Of a stretch of 64,000 nucleotides of DNA, positions 16,973-26,472 are shown one piece after another (positions within the stretch are counted from its first letter, which is position 1; every line of letters starts with the position of its first letter). This stretch comes from Lipingzhangella halophila (GTDB lineage: Bacteria > Actinomycetota > Actinomycetes > Streptosporangiales > Streptosporangiaceae). Below the pieces are notes generated by a model that worked only from the letters and a program-made list of their open reading frames with translations, was not told the DNA's origin and ran no database searches. Where the stretch lies: positions 903,693 through 967,692 of the forward strand of contig NZ_JACHJT010000002.1 of assembly GCF_014203805.1 (NCBI RefSeq), given 5' to 3'. The translations under genes and the position numbers were made by a program.

Positions 16973-17173
16973 ATGGGGACGACGCTGGCCGCCGAGGACG
17001 CTTGGGTCGAGGAACGGTTCGCCGAAATCGTGGCGGGTCTCGAGGGAAGCGGCGGTCTGTGGGCGAAGATCAAGCCCATGGGCGATGACGACGAGGGCCC
17101 CAGTCGGGAAGAGGACCTCGAACCGTGGGACGACGAGGACATCCCCGACGACGGAGATGTCGAGTTTCCCTGA
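16973..17173 (+). CDS. small acidic protein, tandem paralogue 2
   Basis: 66 residues: WVEERFAEIVAGLEGSGGLW, AKIKPMGDDDEGPSREEDLE, PWDDEDIPDDGDVEFP. It aligns with paralogue 1 along its whole length, including the identical C-terminal DVEFP. GAGGAG (16961-16966) sits 6 bases before the ATG. The leader (ACTGTTCGATGAGGAGTTGC) is repeated almost exactly before paralogue 3, so the duplication included the ribosome site. Confidence 0.8.
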   Translation: MGTTLAAEDAWVEERFAEIVAGLEGSGGLWAKIKPMGDDDEGPSREEDLEPWDDEDIPDDGDVEFP

Positions 17174-17211
17174 CTGCGGCCGGACGACAACTATTCAACG
17201 AGGAGTTGCAT

Positions 17212-17427
17212 ATGGGGAGCACGCTAATCACCGAGGACATTTGGGTCGAGGAGCGTTTCGCCGAGATCGTGACCGGAATTCGGAGTGCCGCATCGGTTTC
17301 CGCCAAGATCCGGCCGATCGAGGACCCCGACGCGAGCCCGGAGCCCGAGCGCGAGAGCGAAGCACCCGGCCAGGACCGCGAGGAGTCCGAGGACGATCGG
17401 CGTGACTCACAGGACGACCGGCAGTAG
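17212..17427 (+). CDS. small acidic protein, tandem paralogue 3 (diverged tail)
   Basis: 71 residues. The head WVEERFAEIVTGIRSAASVS then AKIRPIEDPD matches the other two, but the C-terminus has changed to a Glu/Asp/Arg/Gln-rich tail (REESEDDRRDSQDDRQ) and lost EEDLEPWDD and the terminal VEFP. GAGGAG (17200-17205) precedes the ATG by 6 bases. The conserved head with variable tails suggests that the head is the functional contact and that the tails diversify. The STAND regulator gene starts 124 bp downstream. Confidence 0.75.
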   Translation: MGSTLITEDIWVEERFAEIVTGIRSAASVSAKIRPIEDPDASPEPERESEAPGQDREESEDDRRDSQDDRQ

Positions 17428-17538
17428 GCCATGGTCTGCTGATCCGGTGGTATAGGGGCGGCGCACCCGTTCTCTTGGGAGGGGGAGGCGGGTGCGCCGA
17501 CCTTGTGCTTACTTCCTGGTGGCCACAAATGGCCTTGC

Positions 17539-17552
17539 TACAGTGCCGTTTG
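17539..17552 (+). promoter_or_regulatory. possible leaderless promoter of the STAND regulator
   Basis: TACAGT (17539-17544) fits a -10 box with the GTG start 7 bases downstream, the spacing of leaderless actinobacterial transcripts. No Shine-Dalgarno sequence precedes this GTG. No convincing -35 is visible. Confidence 0.35.
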
Positions 17553-20500
17553 TGGAATTCGGCGTTCTGGGCCCCATTACTGCCTGGGCCAACGACGAGG
17601 TGCTCCCCGTCGGAGGTCCGAGGCAGCGGTGTGTCTTGGGCGTGCTCCTCGTGGACGGGGGCAAGGAAGTCACCATCGAGCGGCTGGTCGACTATCTCTG
17701 GGACGACGACCCCCCGCGCACCGCCCGCTCGGTGATCCAGGTCCAGATATCGCACTTGCGCCGCGCGTTTCCCGAGCTCATCGAGACCACAGCCGGCGGG
17801 TATCTCGCCCGTGTCGAGCCGAGCCTCGTCGACCTGCACCGGTTCCGCGGTCTGGTCGGTGACGCGAAGAACGTGTCTGACTCCGCCGACGCGGCCGTGC
17901 TCTGGGAACGGGCACTCGGTTGCTGGCGGGGAACGCCGTTCTCCGGGATCGGGTCTGATTCCCTCTGGTACACGGTGGTCGAGCCGCTGTTGGAGGAGCG
18001 CTGGGCCGCCACGCTCGCTTGGGCGCGGTCCGTGTTCTCGCTGGGGCGGTATCAAGAGGTCATCACCCGCCTGACCCCATTGGTGCGCGAGGAGCCCTCT
18101 CGCGAGCCGTTCCACCACCTCCTCATGGCGGCTCTGCAGCGCAGTGGCCAGCGGGCGGCGGCGCTTTCGGTGTACCGCGAGATGCGCACGTATCTGGCCG
18201 AGGAGCTGGGGGTCGATCCGAACCCCGAGATCCAGGAACTGCACCAGCAGATCCTGCAAGACAACGACGGCGGTGTCCGGGGGGCGGACACGCTCCCTGG
18301 CCCTCCTCCGCGCGAGCCCGAGCCAAAAACCGAGAACGACATCGCCACCCTGGAGGGCCCACCGGAATTCGCTCCCCGCAACGACCTGCCGCGCGACATC
18401 CCCGACTTCACGGGCCGCGAGCAATCATTGTGGGAGCTGCTGCATGTGGGCCAGGAACGCGGCAGCGACGCTGCGCGCTCCGAGATCGCCGTCATCACCG
18501 GTCCCGGGGGAGCGGGCAAAACCACCCTGGCGGTGCACGCCGCCCACCGCCTGATCGATATCGATCGCTTTCCCGACGGCCAGCTCTTCATCGACCTGCA
18601 CGGGTACACGGTGGATCAGGAGCCGCTGACCGCGGCGACCGCGTTGGGCAGCCTGCTGCGGGCTGTCGGGGTCGACCCGGAGGCGATCCCCGAGTCCGAG
18701 GAGGAGCGCTCGGCGCTGTGGCGGGCCATGCTCGACAGCAGGCGCGTCCTGGTCGTGCTCGACAACGCGCGCAGCTTCGCTCAGGTCAACCCGCTCCTTC
18801 CGGCGGCTCCGGGCTCGCTGACCATGGTGACGACCCGCAACGACCTACCGGGACTGAGCGGGGCCCGCTACGTGCCCCTCAAGATGTTCGGCGAGAAGTC
18901 ATCGCTGCAGTTGTTCCGCAACGCGCTTGGCGACGAGCGAATCGACGTGCAAGAGGAGCACGCTCGGCGAGTCGCGCGGCTGTGCGGCGGCCTCCCCCTG
19001 GCGTTGCGGATTGTTGTGGGCCGCATGGTTACCCGGCCCCGCTGGACCTTCGACCACGTCGCGCAGCGGCTGAGTGAGAACCAGCGCAGGTTCCGGGAGC
19101 TGCGTGTTGAGGGGCAGGACGTCGAGGCCGTCTTCGAACTGTCGTACCAGAGTCTCCACGAGACCCAGCGGCGCACGTTCCTGCTGCTCGGAATGATGAT
19201 CGGGGGCACCGTCGACCTGCACGGGGCGGCGGCGCTGCTCGACAGCGACCCGAGCGAGATCGACGATCCACTGCAGGAGCTGGTCAGCGTCTGCCTGCTC
19301 GAAGAGCTTGAGGCGGACCTGTTCCGGTTCCACGATCTCATCGGCCACTTCGCCTGGCAGAAGGCACGCCAAGTGCTGCCCGAGTCGGAGATCGAGGCCG
19401 CGCGCCACAGCCTGGCCGACCACTACCTGGACGTAGCCCATAAGGCGGCCCGATGGCTGGGTCCCCGGGTGCACGACTACGACCTCGGGATCCTCGCGGC
19501 ATCACGGTACCGAAACGAGCTGTCGAGCCGGTCGCAGGCGATCGCGTGGTTCGAGCGGCACAAGGACAACCTCGCCTCGGCGGTGGACTACTACGCCTCT
19601 CTGGAGATCGGAGAGCAGGCGTGGCAACTGGCCGACTCGATCTGGCGGTACTACGAGTCGTTCGGCTACAGCGAACTACTGCTGTCGACCCAGGAGCGGG
19701 CGCTCGTGGTGAGCCGGGATCAGGGCAACGACCGCGGCAGCGCGGTAACCCTGATCGGGCTGGGGATCGCGCACTGCCTCGCCGGGCGCTTCGAGACCGC
19801 GCTGGAGCTGCTCAATGAGGCGCGCGACACGCTCGCGGCGCTCGGCGACCACGAAGGCGAGACCCGCGCGCACGGCAACCTGGGCATGGTCTACGAGCGC
19901 ATGGGACGCTTCCGTGAGGCCATGGCCCACCTCGAGAAGATTCTCGACCATGCCGTCCAGGTCGGCGATCGGCGGACCGAGGCTCTGCAGCGGGGGAACA
20001 TCGCCACCCTGTGCCAGATCTTGGGGGACTACTCGCGCGCCATCGAGCAGTCTGAGGCCGCGCTACGGATCGAGAGTGAGGGGACGGCCTGGTCACACGT
20101 CGCGGCCATGCGTGTCCTTGGTGAGGTCGCAGTTCGGCGCGGTGACTTCGACCAGGCGTTCTGTAACCTCAAGGAAGCGCTGGAACTCGCCGAGCACCTG
20201 GGCTCCCCCTCGGACGAGATCTACACGCGCAACGCTCTGGCCGTGGCGCAGCGGGAGTCGGGAGACCTGGAGAATGCTGTTGAGTCGCACTTGGCGGCCT
20301 TCGAACGCGCCGAGGAGACCGCGCAACGTAGCGCCGACGCCGAGATTCTCTATGAGTTGGGTACGACCTACGCCCGCGCTGGGCGCTACGACGAGGCGCA
20401 GGCATCGTTCGAACGGGCCCTGAAACTGGCCCAGGAACGCAAGGAGCGCTACGCCGAGGCACGTGCCCTGCTGGAGCTGGCAGTGTTGCCCTCAGGACTG

Positions 20501-20620
20501 GAGGAGCCGCACACCACGTGCGACCGGTTGGCAGCGGCGTACGCGACCTTCAGCGAGATCGGTGTCCCCGAAGCGGAACGCGCCCGCACCGAGCTCGAAC
20601 GCCGCGACTGCCGCGCCTGA
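17552..20620 (+). CDS. AfsR/SARP-type regulator: BTAD + NB-ARC + TPR (STAND family)
   Basis: 1022 residues. The N-terminal OmpR-like DNA-binding domain (MEFGVLGPITAW by GTG start; LVDYLWDDDPPRTARSVIQV) and BTAD (to about residue 240, EELGVDPNPEIQELHQQIL) are followed by an NB-ARC ATPase: Walker A TGPGGAGKTTLAVHAA near 318, Walker B RVLVVLDNA, and GGLPLALRIV. The C-terminal 350 residues are TPR-like helical repeats. Such proteins are ATP-gated transcriptional activators of antibiotic or developmental genes, with the TPRs sensing a ligand. No biosynthetic cluster is adjacent; the closest candidates for partners are the three small acidic proteins just upstream. Start by similarity. Confidence 0.9.
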   Translation: MEFGVLGPITAWANDEVLPVGGPRQRCVLGVLLVDGGKEVTIERLVDYLWDDDPPRTARSVIQVQISHLRRAFPELIETTAGGYLARVEPSLVDLHRFRGLVGDAKNVSDSADAAVLWERALGCWRGTPFSGIGSDSLWYTVVEPLLEERWAATLAWARSVFSLGRYQEVITRLTPLVREEPSREPFHHLLMAALQRSGQRAAALSVYREMRTYLAEELGVDPNPEIQELHQQILQDNDGGVRGADTLPGPPPREPEPKTENDIATLEGPPEFAPRNDLPRDIPDFTGREQSLWELLHVGQERGSDAARSEIAVITGPGGAGKTTLAVHAAHRLIDIDRFPDGQLFIDLHGYTVDQEPLTAATALGSLLRAVGVDPEAIPESEEERSALWRAMLDSRRVLVVLDNARSFAQVNPLLPAAPGSLTMVTTRNDLPGLSGARYVPLKMFGEKSSLQLFRNALGDERIDVQEEHARRVARLCGGLPLALRIVVGRMVTRPRWTFDHVAQRLSENQRRFRELRVEGQDVEAVFELSYQSLHETQRRTFLLLGMMIGGTVDLHGAAALLDSDPSEIDDPLQELVSVCLLEELEADLFRFHDLIGHFAWQKARQVLPESEIEAARHSLADHYLDVAHKAARWLGPRVHDYDLGILAASRYRNELSSRSQAIAWFERHKDNLASAVDYYASLEIGEQAWQLADSIWRYYESFGYSELLLSTQERALVVSRDQGNDRGSAVTLIGLGIAHCLAGRFETALELLNEARDTLAALGDHEGETRAHGNLGMVYERMGRFREAMAHLEKILDHAVQVGDRRTEALQRGNIATLCQILGDYSRAIEQSEAALRIESEGTAWSHVAAMRVLGEVAVRRGDFDQAFCNLKEALELAEHLGSPSDEIYTRNALAVAQRESGDLENAVESHLAAFERAEETAQRSADAEILYELGTTYARAGRYDEAQASFERALKLAQERKERYAEARALLELAVLPSGLEEPHTTCDRLAAAYATFSEIGVPEAERARTELERRDCRA

Positions 20621-20695
20621 CAACGGGTGGCCCAGCCGGCGCGCTCGGGGAGACGCCGGACAGCAACGCGCCCCCGAGCGAAACGAAGTTCCAGG

Positions 20696-21562
20696 TCACG
20701 TCGGCTTGCCGCGTTGCGGTCGCCTGCGTGCGGTGAGCGCGGCTCCGTTCCGCCGGGCCGCTTTGGGGCGGCGGTAGAGCCGACCGCGCGCGGCCTGGCG
20801 GCGCATGTCCCACATGTAGGCGTTCTTCGGCAACGTGCGCACGGCCATCGGAAGCCGCGGGTACACGGCTCGAACAACGGCGAACAGCGTGTCGAACCTC
20901 CGCTGCTGCCGCGGGCCCCACTCCAGGCCCAGCTCGTCGCGGATCCGCGGCGGGAGAAGGCCGGCGCTCAGGAAGCGCTGCATCCGGGCCAGCGGGCGCA
21001 CGAGCGGGTTGGCCGGTGCGAAGAGCCCTTGGGTGATCTTCCGCGCCGTGTCGCCGACCTCGATGGAGTCGATCATCCGGGCCCAGTAGGCCTCGAAGTC
21101 GGCGCGGGTGGCCGGCCAGTGGTCCTCGGGGCAGCCCAGCGCCGTGGCGAACACGGCGGACTGCGCGTACACCTCGTCCTTGACCTTCGGGGCGAGCTCG
21201 CCGAACGTCATCTCGTACATCCGAACCCCGCTCGCGTACAGCGTGGCGGCCACCCAGACCTGCAGGTCGGGGTCGAGGCCGTGGTACCCGGGGCCGCTGA
21301 TCCGCTTGTGCATCGCGCGCACGATCCGGGCGACGCGTTCCGCCTCCTCCGCCGTTCCGAAAACCAGGCCGTAGACAAACGTGAGCGTGCCGCGCAGCCG
21401 GTTGATCGGGCGCGCGGAGAAGTCGCTGTGCTCGTGGACGCCCTGGCCGACGGCCGGGTGCGCCACCTGCAGCAGGATCGCGTACCCGGCACCGCCGAGC
21501 AGCACCGCCTCGCGGTTCAACCGCCTGATCTGGGCGTCGTCGGGGAACAGCCCATTGTCCAT
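20696..21562 (-). CDS. MpaB/DUF2236-family oxygenase-like protein
   Basis: A 288-residue helical protein of the DUF2236 (ER-bound oxygenase MpaB / latex-clearing protein Lcp) family: LLGGAGYAILLQVAHPAVGQ and GVHEHSDFSARPINRLRGTL carry the conserved His residues that bind heme b in Lcp, and GPGYHGLDPDLQVWVAATL is the second family block. The tail is Arg-rich. Many actinobacterial members are uncharacterised. The ATG at 21562 begins the conserved part. Divergent from the AraC-type gene, with 62 bp between the starts. Confidence 0.8.
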   Translation of the reverse strand: MDNGLFPDDAQIRRLNREAVLLGGAGYAILLQVAHPAVGQGVHEHSDFSARPINRLRGTLTFVYGLVFGTAEEAERVARIVRAMHKRISGPGYHGLDPDLQVWVAATLYASGVRMYEMTFGELAPKVKDEVYAQSAVFATALGCPEDHWPATRADFEAYWARMIDSIEVGDTARKITQGLFAPANPLVRPLARMQRFLSAGLLPPRIRDELGLEWGPRQQRRFDTLFAVVRAVYPRLPMAVRTLPKNAYMWDMRRQAARGRLYRRPKAARRNGAALTARRRPQRGKPT

Positions 21563-21624
21563 ACAACGAGCGTAGGTCGCCGATGCCGCGTACGGGAACG
21601 CGGAGCTGGTGCCACACTGGACCC

Positions 21625-22314
21625 ATGTACCAGGAAAGGGCGTCGCACGTGGTCAGCGCCGTTGTGTGGCACGGGACCGCGACATCCCCCGCGGAGATGG
21701 GGCACCGGGTGCTGCCCGACGGCTGCATGGACCTTCTCTGGGCGGACGGCACCCTGTGGGTGGCCGGTCCGGACACCGTCGGCTACGTCGCACCGTGGCC
21801 GGAGGGTACCCGGTTCAGCGGTGTGCGCTTCAGCCCCGGCACCGCCCCACTGCTCCTCGGGGTGGCGGCGCACGAGGTTCGCGACCGGGTGCTGCCCCTC
21901 GCTGACATCGTGCCGGCGGCGCACGCGCGTCGCCTCACCGAGTTCGTCGGTCAGGCGCGCCACCGCGAGTCTGCGCTCGAAGAGATCGCCGCCGGGTGGG
22001 CCGCGCGGGCCGACCCGCCGGACCCGCGGATCCAGGAGGTCGTGCGCCTCGCGCGGGCGGGCATGCCCGTCACGGCCATGGCGGATACCGTCGGCGTGGG
22101 CGAGCGGCGGCTGCACCGTTGGTGCCGTGCCGCGTTCGGTTACGGACCGAAGACGCTGGCCAGGATCCTGCGGATGAACCGCGCGCTCACCATGGCCCGA
22201 GGCGGCACACCGCTGGCCGCCGTCGCGGCCGCGGCGGGATACGCCGACCAGGCGCACCTGGGGCGCGACTTCCGTGCTCTGGCCGATGCGCCGCCCAGTG
22301 CGCTTATTCAGTAG
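21625..22314 (+). CDS. AraC-family regulator with DUF6597-type sensor domain
   Basis: 229 residues. The N-terminal part (VLPDGCMDLLWADGTLWVAG, GVRFSPGTAPLLLGVAAHEV) is the DUF6597-like ligand region often found with AraC helix-turn-helix domains. The C-terminal ~90 residues have the two AraC helices (GMPVTAMADTVGVGERRLHR and TPLAAVAAAAGYADQAHLGRD). The ATG at 21625 is chosen by similarity. It overlaps the convergent VOC gene by 11 bp and is divergent from the MpaB-like gene, a likely target. Confidence 0.85.
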   Translation: MYQERASHVVSAVVWHGTATSPAEMGHRVLPDGCMDLLWADGTLWVAGPDTVGYVAPWPEGTRFSGVRFSPGTAPLLLGVAAHEVRDRVLPLADIVPAAHARRLTEFVGQARHRESALEEIAAGWAARADPPDPRIQEVVRLARAGMPVTAMADTVGVGERRLHRWCRAAFGYGPKTLARILRMNRALTMARGGTPLAAVAAAAGYADQAHLGRDFRALADAPPSALIQ

Positions 22315-22705
22315 CGGGTTGCGGGGCGAACAGGTCGACGCCGTTGCCGTCCGGGTCGAGAACCACCGCGTAGCGCTGGCCCCAGAACGCGTCCCACGGC
22401 TCCTTGTGCCCCTTGTGCCCGGCGCGGACCAGCTCGGAGTAGACCCGGTCGACCTCCGCGGGGCTGTCGCAGGCGAATCCGAGGCTGATCCCGGGACCGC
22501 CCTGCGGCGGGGTCCAGTCGGGGTCGAAGGAGCGGACGGTCGCCACGGTGTCCCAGAGGAGACGCACCCCGCCGGGGAGTTCGGCCTCCACGTGCGGTGC
22601 GGTGTCGGAGTCCGCGGGGACGGCGACCCCGAGCCGGCGGTAGAAGGCCAGCGACTCGGCCATGTCAGCGGTAACAATGCCGACTACTGCGAATGAAGGT
22701 GTCAT
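22304..22705 (-). CDS. VOC-family (glyoxalase/bleomycin-resistance fold) protein
   Basis: A 133-residue vicinal-oxygen-chelate protein with paired beta-alpha-beta-beta-beta modules: VVGIVTADMAESLAFYRRLG at the start and YAVVLDPDGNGVDLFAPQP at the end. Metal-ligand positions are only partly retained, so it could be an enzyme, a drug-binding protein or an immunity protein. The ATG at 22705 is chosen by the domain start. It lies tail to tail with the AraC regulator, overlapping by 11 bp. Confidence 0.85.
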   Translation of the reverse strand: MTPSFAVVGIVTADMAESLAFYRRLGVAVPADSDTAPHVEAELPGGVRLLWDTVATVRSFDPDWTPPQGGPGISLGFACDSPAEVDRVYSELVRAGHKGHKEPWDAFWGQRYAVVLDPDGNGVDLFAPQPATE

Positions 22706-22969
22706 GCCAGCACGATAGGCATCGGGGCAGCGCGCGGTCATGAACGAATCGGACACCGGCTCCGTCGCCGGCCCCTTCTTGCTCGCTGGTCGCGGAGCCG
22801 GGGCGAGGTGTTGCCGAAGCGCGGTCTCCACTGCGATACCGTCGCCCTAAGTGGTACGCGGGCTTCGCGGGAGGTGCCTGGTCGCCTTTCTCGTGCTTGC
22901 CACGCATCGTGACCTCACGTGCTGGCGCGCCACGCGGTCAACTTCGGGTACCAGAAGGAACTCACGCCA

Positions 22970-23761
22970 ATGCCGCAGAAGAAATTGACGGTCAATCGCT
23001 CTAGTTTCGGGCACCGCCTCTGGTACGCGGTGTGCCACCCGGAGCGGGTGCCCGCGTACGTGCGCAGGGCCGGGCGCGACGCGTGGTTGCGGCTACGCTC
23101 CCGCGACCACGTCTCGTACTACCGCGCGGTGATGAAGTCGGACACCGCGCGCAATCCGCGATCGGCGGTGGGCAGCAAGAGCGATAAAGGGTGGCAGCAC
23201 CTCGGTGCCGTGCAGTTCGATTACCTGGTCAAGCACGGGCTGAACCCGGAAGACCGGATGCTGGAGATCGGCTGCGGCAATCTGCGCGCGGGGTGGCGAT
23301 TCATCGAGTACCTCGAACCGGAGAACTACTACGGGATCGACATCTCGCCGGACATCCTTTTCGCGGCGCAGGAGACCGTGGCTACGAAGAAGCTGCAGGA
23401 CAAGCTGCCCAGACTGACACCGGTGCGCGACCTCACCTTCTCGTTCCTGCCCGACTCGTTCTTCCGGGTCGTGCACGCGCACAGCGTCTTCTCGCACTCG
23501 CCGTTGTCGGTGATCGACCAGTGCCTGGCCAACGTCGGCCGGATCATGACCTCCGACGGCTGGTTCGACTTCACCTACGACCGCACGGAGGACCAGGAGC
23601 ACCAGGTTCTGCGCGAGGACTTCTACTACCGCACCGAGACCCTTGTCGCGCTGGCGGAGAAGCACGGCCTCAAGGCCGAGTTCATGGAGGACTGGGAGCG
23701 CTCGAAGCATGGCCAGTCCAAGATCCGCGTCACGCACGCCAACCCGGCCTCCGAAGCCTGA
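22970..23761 (+). CDS. class I SAM-dependent methyltransferase
   Basis: 263 residues with a Rossmann-like methyltransferase core: motif I MLEIGCGNLRAGWRFIEYL, acidic residue in YYGIDISPDIL, and a motif IV region HAHSVFSHSPLSVIDQCLAN. The first ~90 residues are a basic, aromatic extension (WYAVCHPERVPAYVRRAGRD) of unknown role. AAGGA lies about 10 bases before the ATG at 22970. Similar proteins occur in glycan and natural-product loci, but here it stands alone. Substrate unknown. Confidence 0.85.
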   Translation: MPQKKLTVNRSSFGHRLWYAVCHPERVPAYVRRAGRDAWLRLRSRDHVSYYRAVMKSDTARNPRSAVGSKSDKGWQHLGAVQFDYLVKHGLNPEDRMLEIGCGNLRAGWRFIEYLEPENYYGIDISPDILFAAQETVATKKLQDKLPRLTPVRDLTFSFLPDSFFRVVHAHSVFSHSPLSVIDQCLANVGRIMTSDGWFDFTYDRTEDQEHQVLREDFYYRTETLVALAEKHGLKAEFMEDWERSKHGQSKIRVTHANPASEA

Positions 23762-23779
23762 GCGCTGTTCGTTGGCTGA

Positions 23780-23811
23780 GGCGACCTCTCGCGGAGCCGT
23801 GAGAGGCCGCC
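23780..23811. terminator. bidirectional terminator between methyltransferase and dehydrogenase genes
   Basis: GGCG-A-CCTCTC (23780-23790) pairs with GAGAGG-C-CGCC (23801-23811) across a 10-base loop, in the short gap between convergent genes. Confidence 0.55.
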
Positions 23812-23829
23812 CCAGCAACCGCGGCGGTA

Positions 23830-24762
23830 CTAGCTGAAGTCGAGTACGAGGCGGCCACGGGTGCCGCCCGCCTCCAGGAGCCGGTGCGCTTCGGGAGCGC
23901 GCTCCGCCGGAAGGACCTGGGCGACCCGGAGGCTGAGAACGCCGTCCTCGGCCTGGCGCGCCAGCCGGTCCAGCGCCGCTGTGTCGGTGGCGGAGTAGGC
24001 CACCATCACCGGGTGAACGGAGATACCACGCTCTGCCGGCCCGTTCCATCCCCGCACCGTCGCGATTCCGCCGCCGTCGGCGACCGCCGGGACGGCACGC
24101 TCGTTCAGCACCGCACCATCGGCGAGACCGGGAACACCCTCCGGAACGACCTCGCGGATGCGCGTGGCGACATCGTCCCCACGCTCCACAACGTCGTCGG
24201 CCCCTAGCTCATGCACCAAGGCGGTGTCGGCGGGTTTTGCGTCACCGATCACGCGCAGCCCGTCCGCCTTCGCCAACTGGATCACGTCACCGCCGAAGGC
24301 GCCCGCGGCGCCGGTGACGGCGAGCGCTTCCCCTCTGGACAGCGCGAGCGCGTCGACGGCGAGGCGAGCGGTCATGGCGTTCATCAGCAGGGTGGCAGCG
24401 GCGGAAAAGTCGGCACCCTTGGGTGCGGGCACGACCGACGCGGCGGGCACCACGATCTGCTCGGCGTAGGCGCCGTGCGCCCCGCTCGGCACTACCAGGG
24501 CCACCACCTGCTGGCCCACGGTGAGCCGATCGCCGACCCCGGGACCGAGCTGGTCGATGACCCCGGCGGCGTCCATGCCCGGTACGTACGGAGGTCGACT
24601 CTCCAGTCTCCTGGCACCCGAGCGCAGTACCGTGTCGGTCGGGTTCACCGCCGCGGCATGAACCCGAACGCGAACCTCACCCTGACCCGCCTGCGACTCC
24701 GGCAGGTCCAGCACCTCAAGTGCTTCGGGTCCTCCGAACTCTGTTACTCCCACAGCTTTCAT
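23830..24762 (-). CDS. MDR-family NADP-dependent oxidoreductase
   Basis: A 310-residue quinone-reductase-type MDR protein: MKAVGVTEFGGPEALEVLDL, AAVNPTDTVLRSGARR, YVPGMDAAGVIDQLGPGVGD, and a Rossmann segment AVTGAAGAFGGDVIQLAKAD. No zinc ligands are seen. It is most likely an NADPH-dependent enone or quinone reductase. The ATG at 24762 is chosen because the conserved MKAV start lies there; the upstream frame is unlikely coding. Same superfamily as the gene at 48-1031, but clearly different in sequence. Confidence 0.88.
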   Translation of the reverse strand: MKAVGVTEFGGPEALEVLDLPESQAGQGEVRVRVHAAAVNPTDTVLRSGARRLESRPPYVPGMDAAGVIDQLGPGVGDRLTVGQQVVALVVPSGAHGAYAEQIVVPAASVVPAPKGADFSAAATLLMNAMTARLAVDALALSRGEALAVTGAAGAFGGDVIQLAKADGLRVIGDAKPADTALVHELGADDVVERGDDVATRIREVVPEGVPGLADGAVLNERAVPAVADGGGIATVRGWNGPAERGISVHPVMVAYSATDTAALDRLARQAEDGVLSLRVAQVLPAERAPEAHRLLEAGGTRGRLVLDFS

Positions 24763-25023
24763 GTCCGTGAGCAACCCGAACGGACGCACGGGGTATTCCA
24801 TCTGGTGGCGCGGGCCGGCGGCAGAGCTGCACGCCGGCCCGCGCGCGGCCGGCAGCGGGGCCTGCGCTACCTGCTCGGCCTGGGTGCGTGGCCCGGGGTG
24901 TTGCGAACCACCAATGAGGTCGCTCAGGTCAACAGGCCGCACGCCCCGGGTGAAGCCGGAGCGGGCGGCGGCGAATCCGCGGCACCCGCTGGTTTTCCTT
25001 TCGGGCTCGCAACAGGCCCCGGG

Positions 25024-26016
25024 CTACCCGGGAATGATTTCCCGAGTGGCGTCGCGCACGACCAGGTCTCGCAGTTTCTCCCGCTCGGCCGGGGTCGGCT
25101 CGCGCACGTGCTCGGCGGCGGCGAGCAGGTCGGATTCGCGAGCGTCCGGCAGCCAGGTCGGTGCCTCGATCACGACATGGGTGTCGTCGTGCCGGGTGAG
25201 CATCTGGGGGCCGGTGGAGTAGTGCCGCAGGAGGCCGGGCCCCCGGTCCTCGCAGGTGACGTCGGTCAGGTCGGCGCAGGGGTCGTCGAAGTTCGCGTAG
25301 CCGGGGTCCGCGTAGCCGGTGACATGCAACGCGCGGGACTCCTGCCCGGTGGAGCGGTAGGTGACCTCCAGGTAGGAGTCCTTGATCGCCACGGCGCCCG
25401 CTGGTTCCCACCCCTCGCGGTCCAGCACCACCATGGAGCCGGGGAGTGTGTCGAATGCCGTGCGGGCCTCTTCCCGGCCTTCTGCCACGTACCGCGCCAC
25501 CACCGTAGAAACGCTGACCACCAGGATTAGTGCGCTGATCACCGCGATGGCGCGCAACCGCCTCCTCCCGAACGAGTGGCGGACCACCTGGACGAACGTC
25601 GCCGCGCTGGTGAGAAGGGTGAGCGTCATCGCCTCAACGGGACGATCCGACCATGGCGACACGGCAGCCCACCACACGAGGCCGATCGCCGCGGGGCAGG
25701 CGAGGAGCAGCCCGATCGCCGCGGTCGCCCGGGGGCGCGGCACGCGCAGCCGGCGCAGCAACCAGGCCACCGGGAGGACGGGCACGCTGGCAGTCACGAT
25801 CGACACGGCCAGAACGAGGGCGACCTCGCCGGGTTCCCAGGTCTCGGGCCTCCCGACGAAGGGCATTATGACGCCGACCAGCGGAAAGTACAGCACCACC
25901 GGCCACACGAGCCCGATGGGCACGGCCGCGGCCACCCCCGAACTCCCGGCCGGGGCCGTCCGCTGAGCGGCCTCTCCCACCCCGCCGTCCCGGTCGTTGG
26001 TTCCCTCTACCGTCAT
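25024..26016 (-). CDS. membrane protein of unknown function
   Basis: 330 residues. Five hydrophobic segments occupy residues ~30-180 (GLVWPVVLYFPLVGVIMPFV, VALVLAVSIVTASVPVLPVA, AAIGLLLACPAAIGLVWWAA, AIAVISALILVVSVSTVVA). They are followed by a ~150-residue extracytoplasmic domain with two Cys (DDPCADLTDVTCED) that could form a disulfide. Start: ATG 26016, or GTG 26022 behind GGAGG. No family recognised, and no operon partner. Confidence 0.75.
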   Translation of the reverse strand: MTVEGTNDRDGGVGEAAQRTAPAGSSGVAAAVPIGLVWPVVLYFPLVGVIMPFVGRPETWEPGEVALVLAVSIVTASVPVLPVAWLLRRLRVPRPRATAAIGLLLACPAAIGLVWWAAVSPWSDRPVEAMTLTLLTSAATFVQVVRHSFGRRRLRAIAVISALILVVSVSTVVARYVAEGREEARTAFDTLPGSMVVLDREGWEPAGAVAIKDSYLEVTYRSTGQESRALHVTGYADPGYANFDDPCADLTDVTCEDRGPGLLRHYSTGPQMLTRHDDTHVVIEAPTWLPDARESDLLAAAEHVREPTPAEREKLRDLVVRDATREIIPG

Positions 26017-26402
<386 letters not shown>

Positions 26403-26405
26403 GAG

Positions 26406-26437
26406 AAACGGGTGTCCACGCAGGTGGGCACCCGTTT
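26406..26437 (+). terminator. hairpin after tRNA-Pro, in the element's left end
   Basis: AAACGGGTG (26406-26414) pairs with CACCCGTTT (26429-26437), followed by a further T. It can serve the tRNA transcript and the leftward integrase operon. Confidence 0.55.
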
Positions 26438-26472
26438 TGTGTGTGCGGGGGTTGTGGGCTCTCAGGGGCCGG

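Noticed and set aside
17552..20620. The AfsR-like regulator as pathway regulator of a biosynthetic cluster
   Set aside because: No polyketide, peptide-synthetase or tailoring gene lies within the surrounding region, so a cluster-specific role is unsupported.
20550..22677. Long overlapping frames on both strands around the MpaB-like and AraC-like genes
   Set aside because: Shadow frames of the real genes with Arg/Pro/Ala-biased translations and no motifs.
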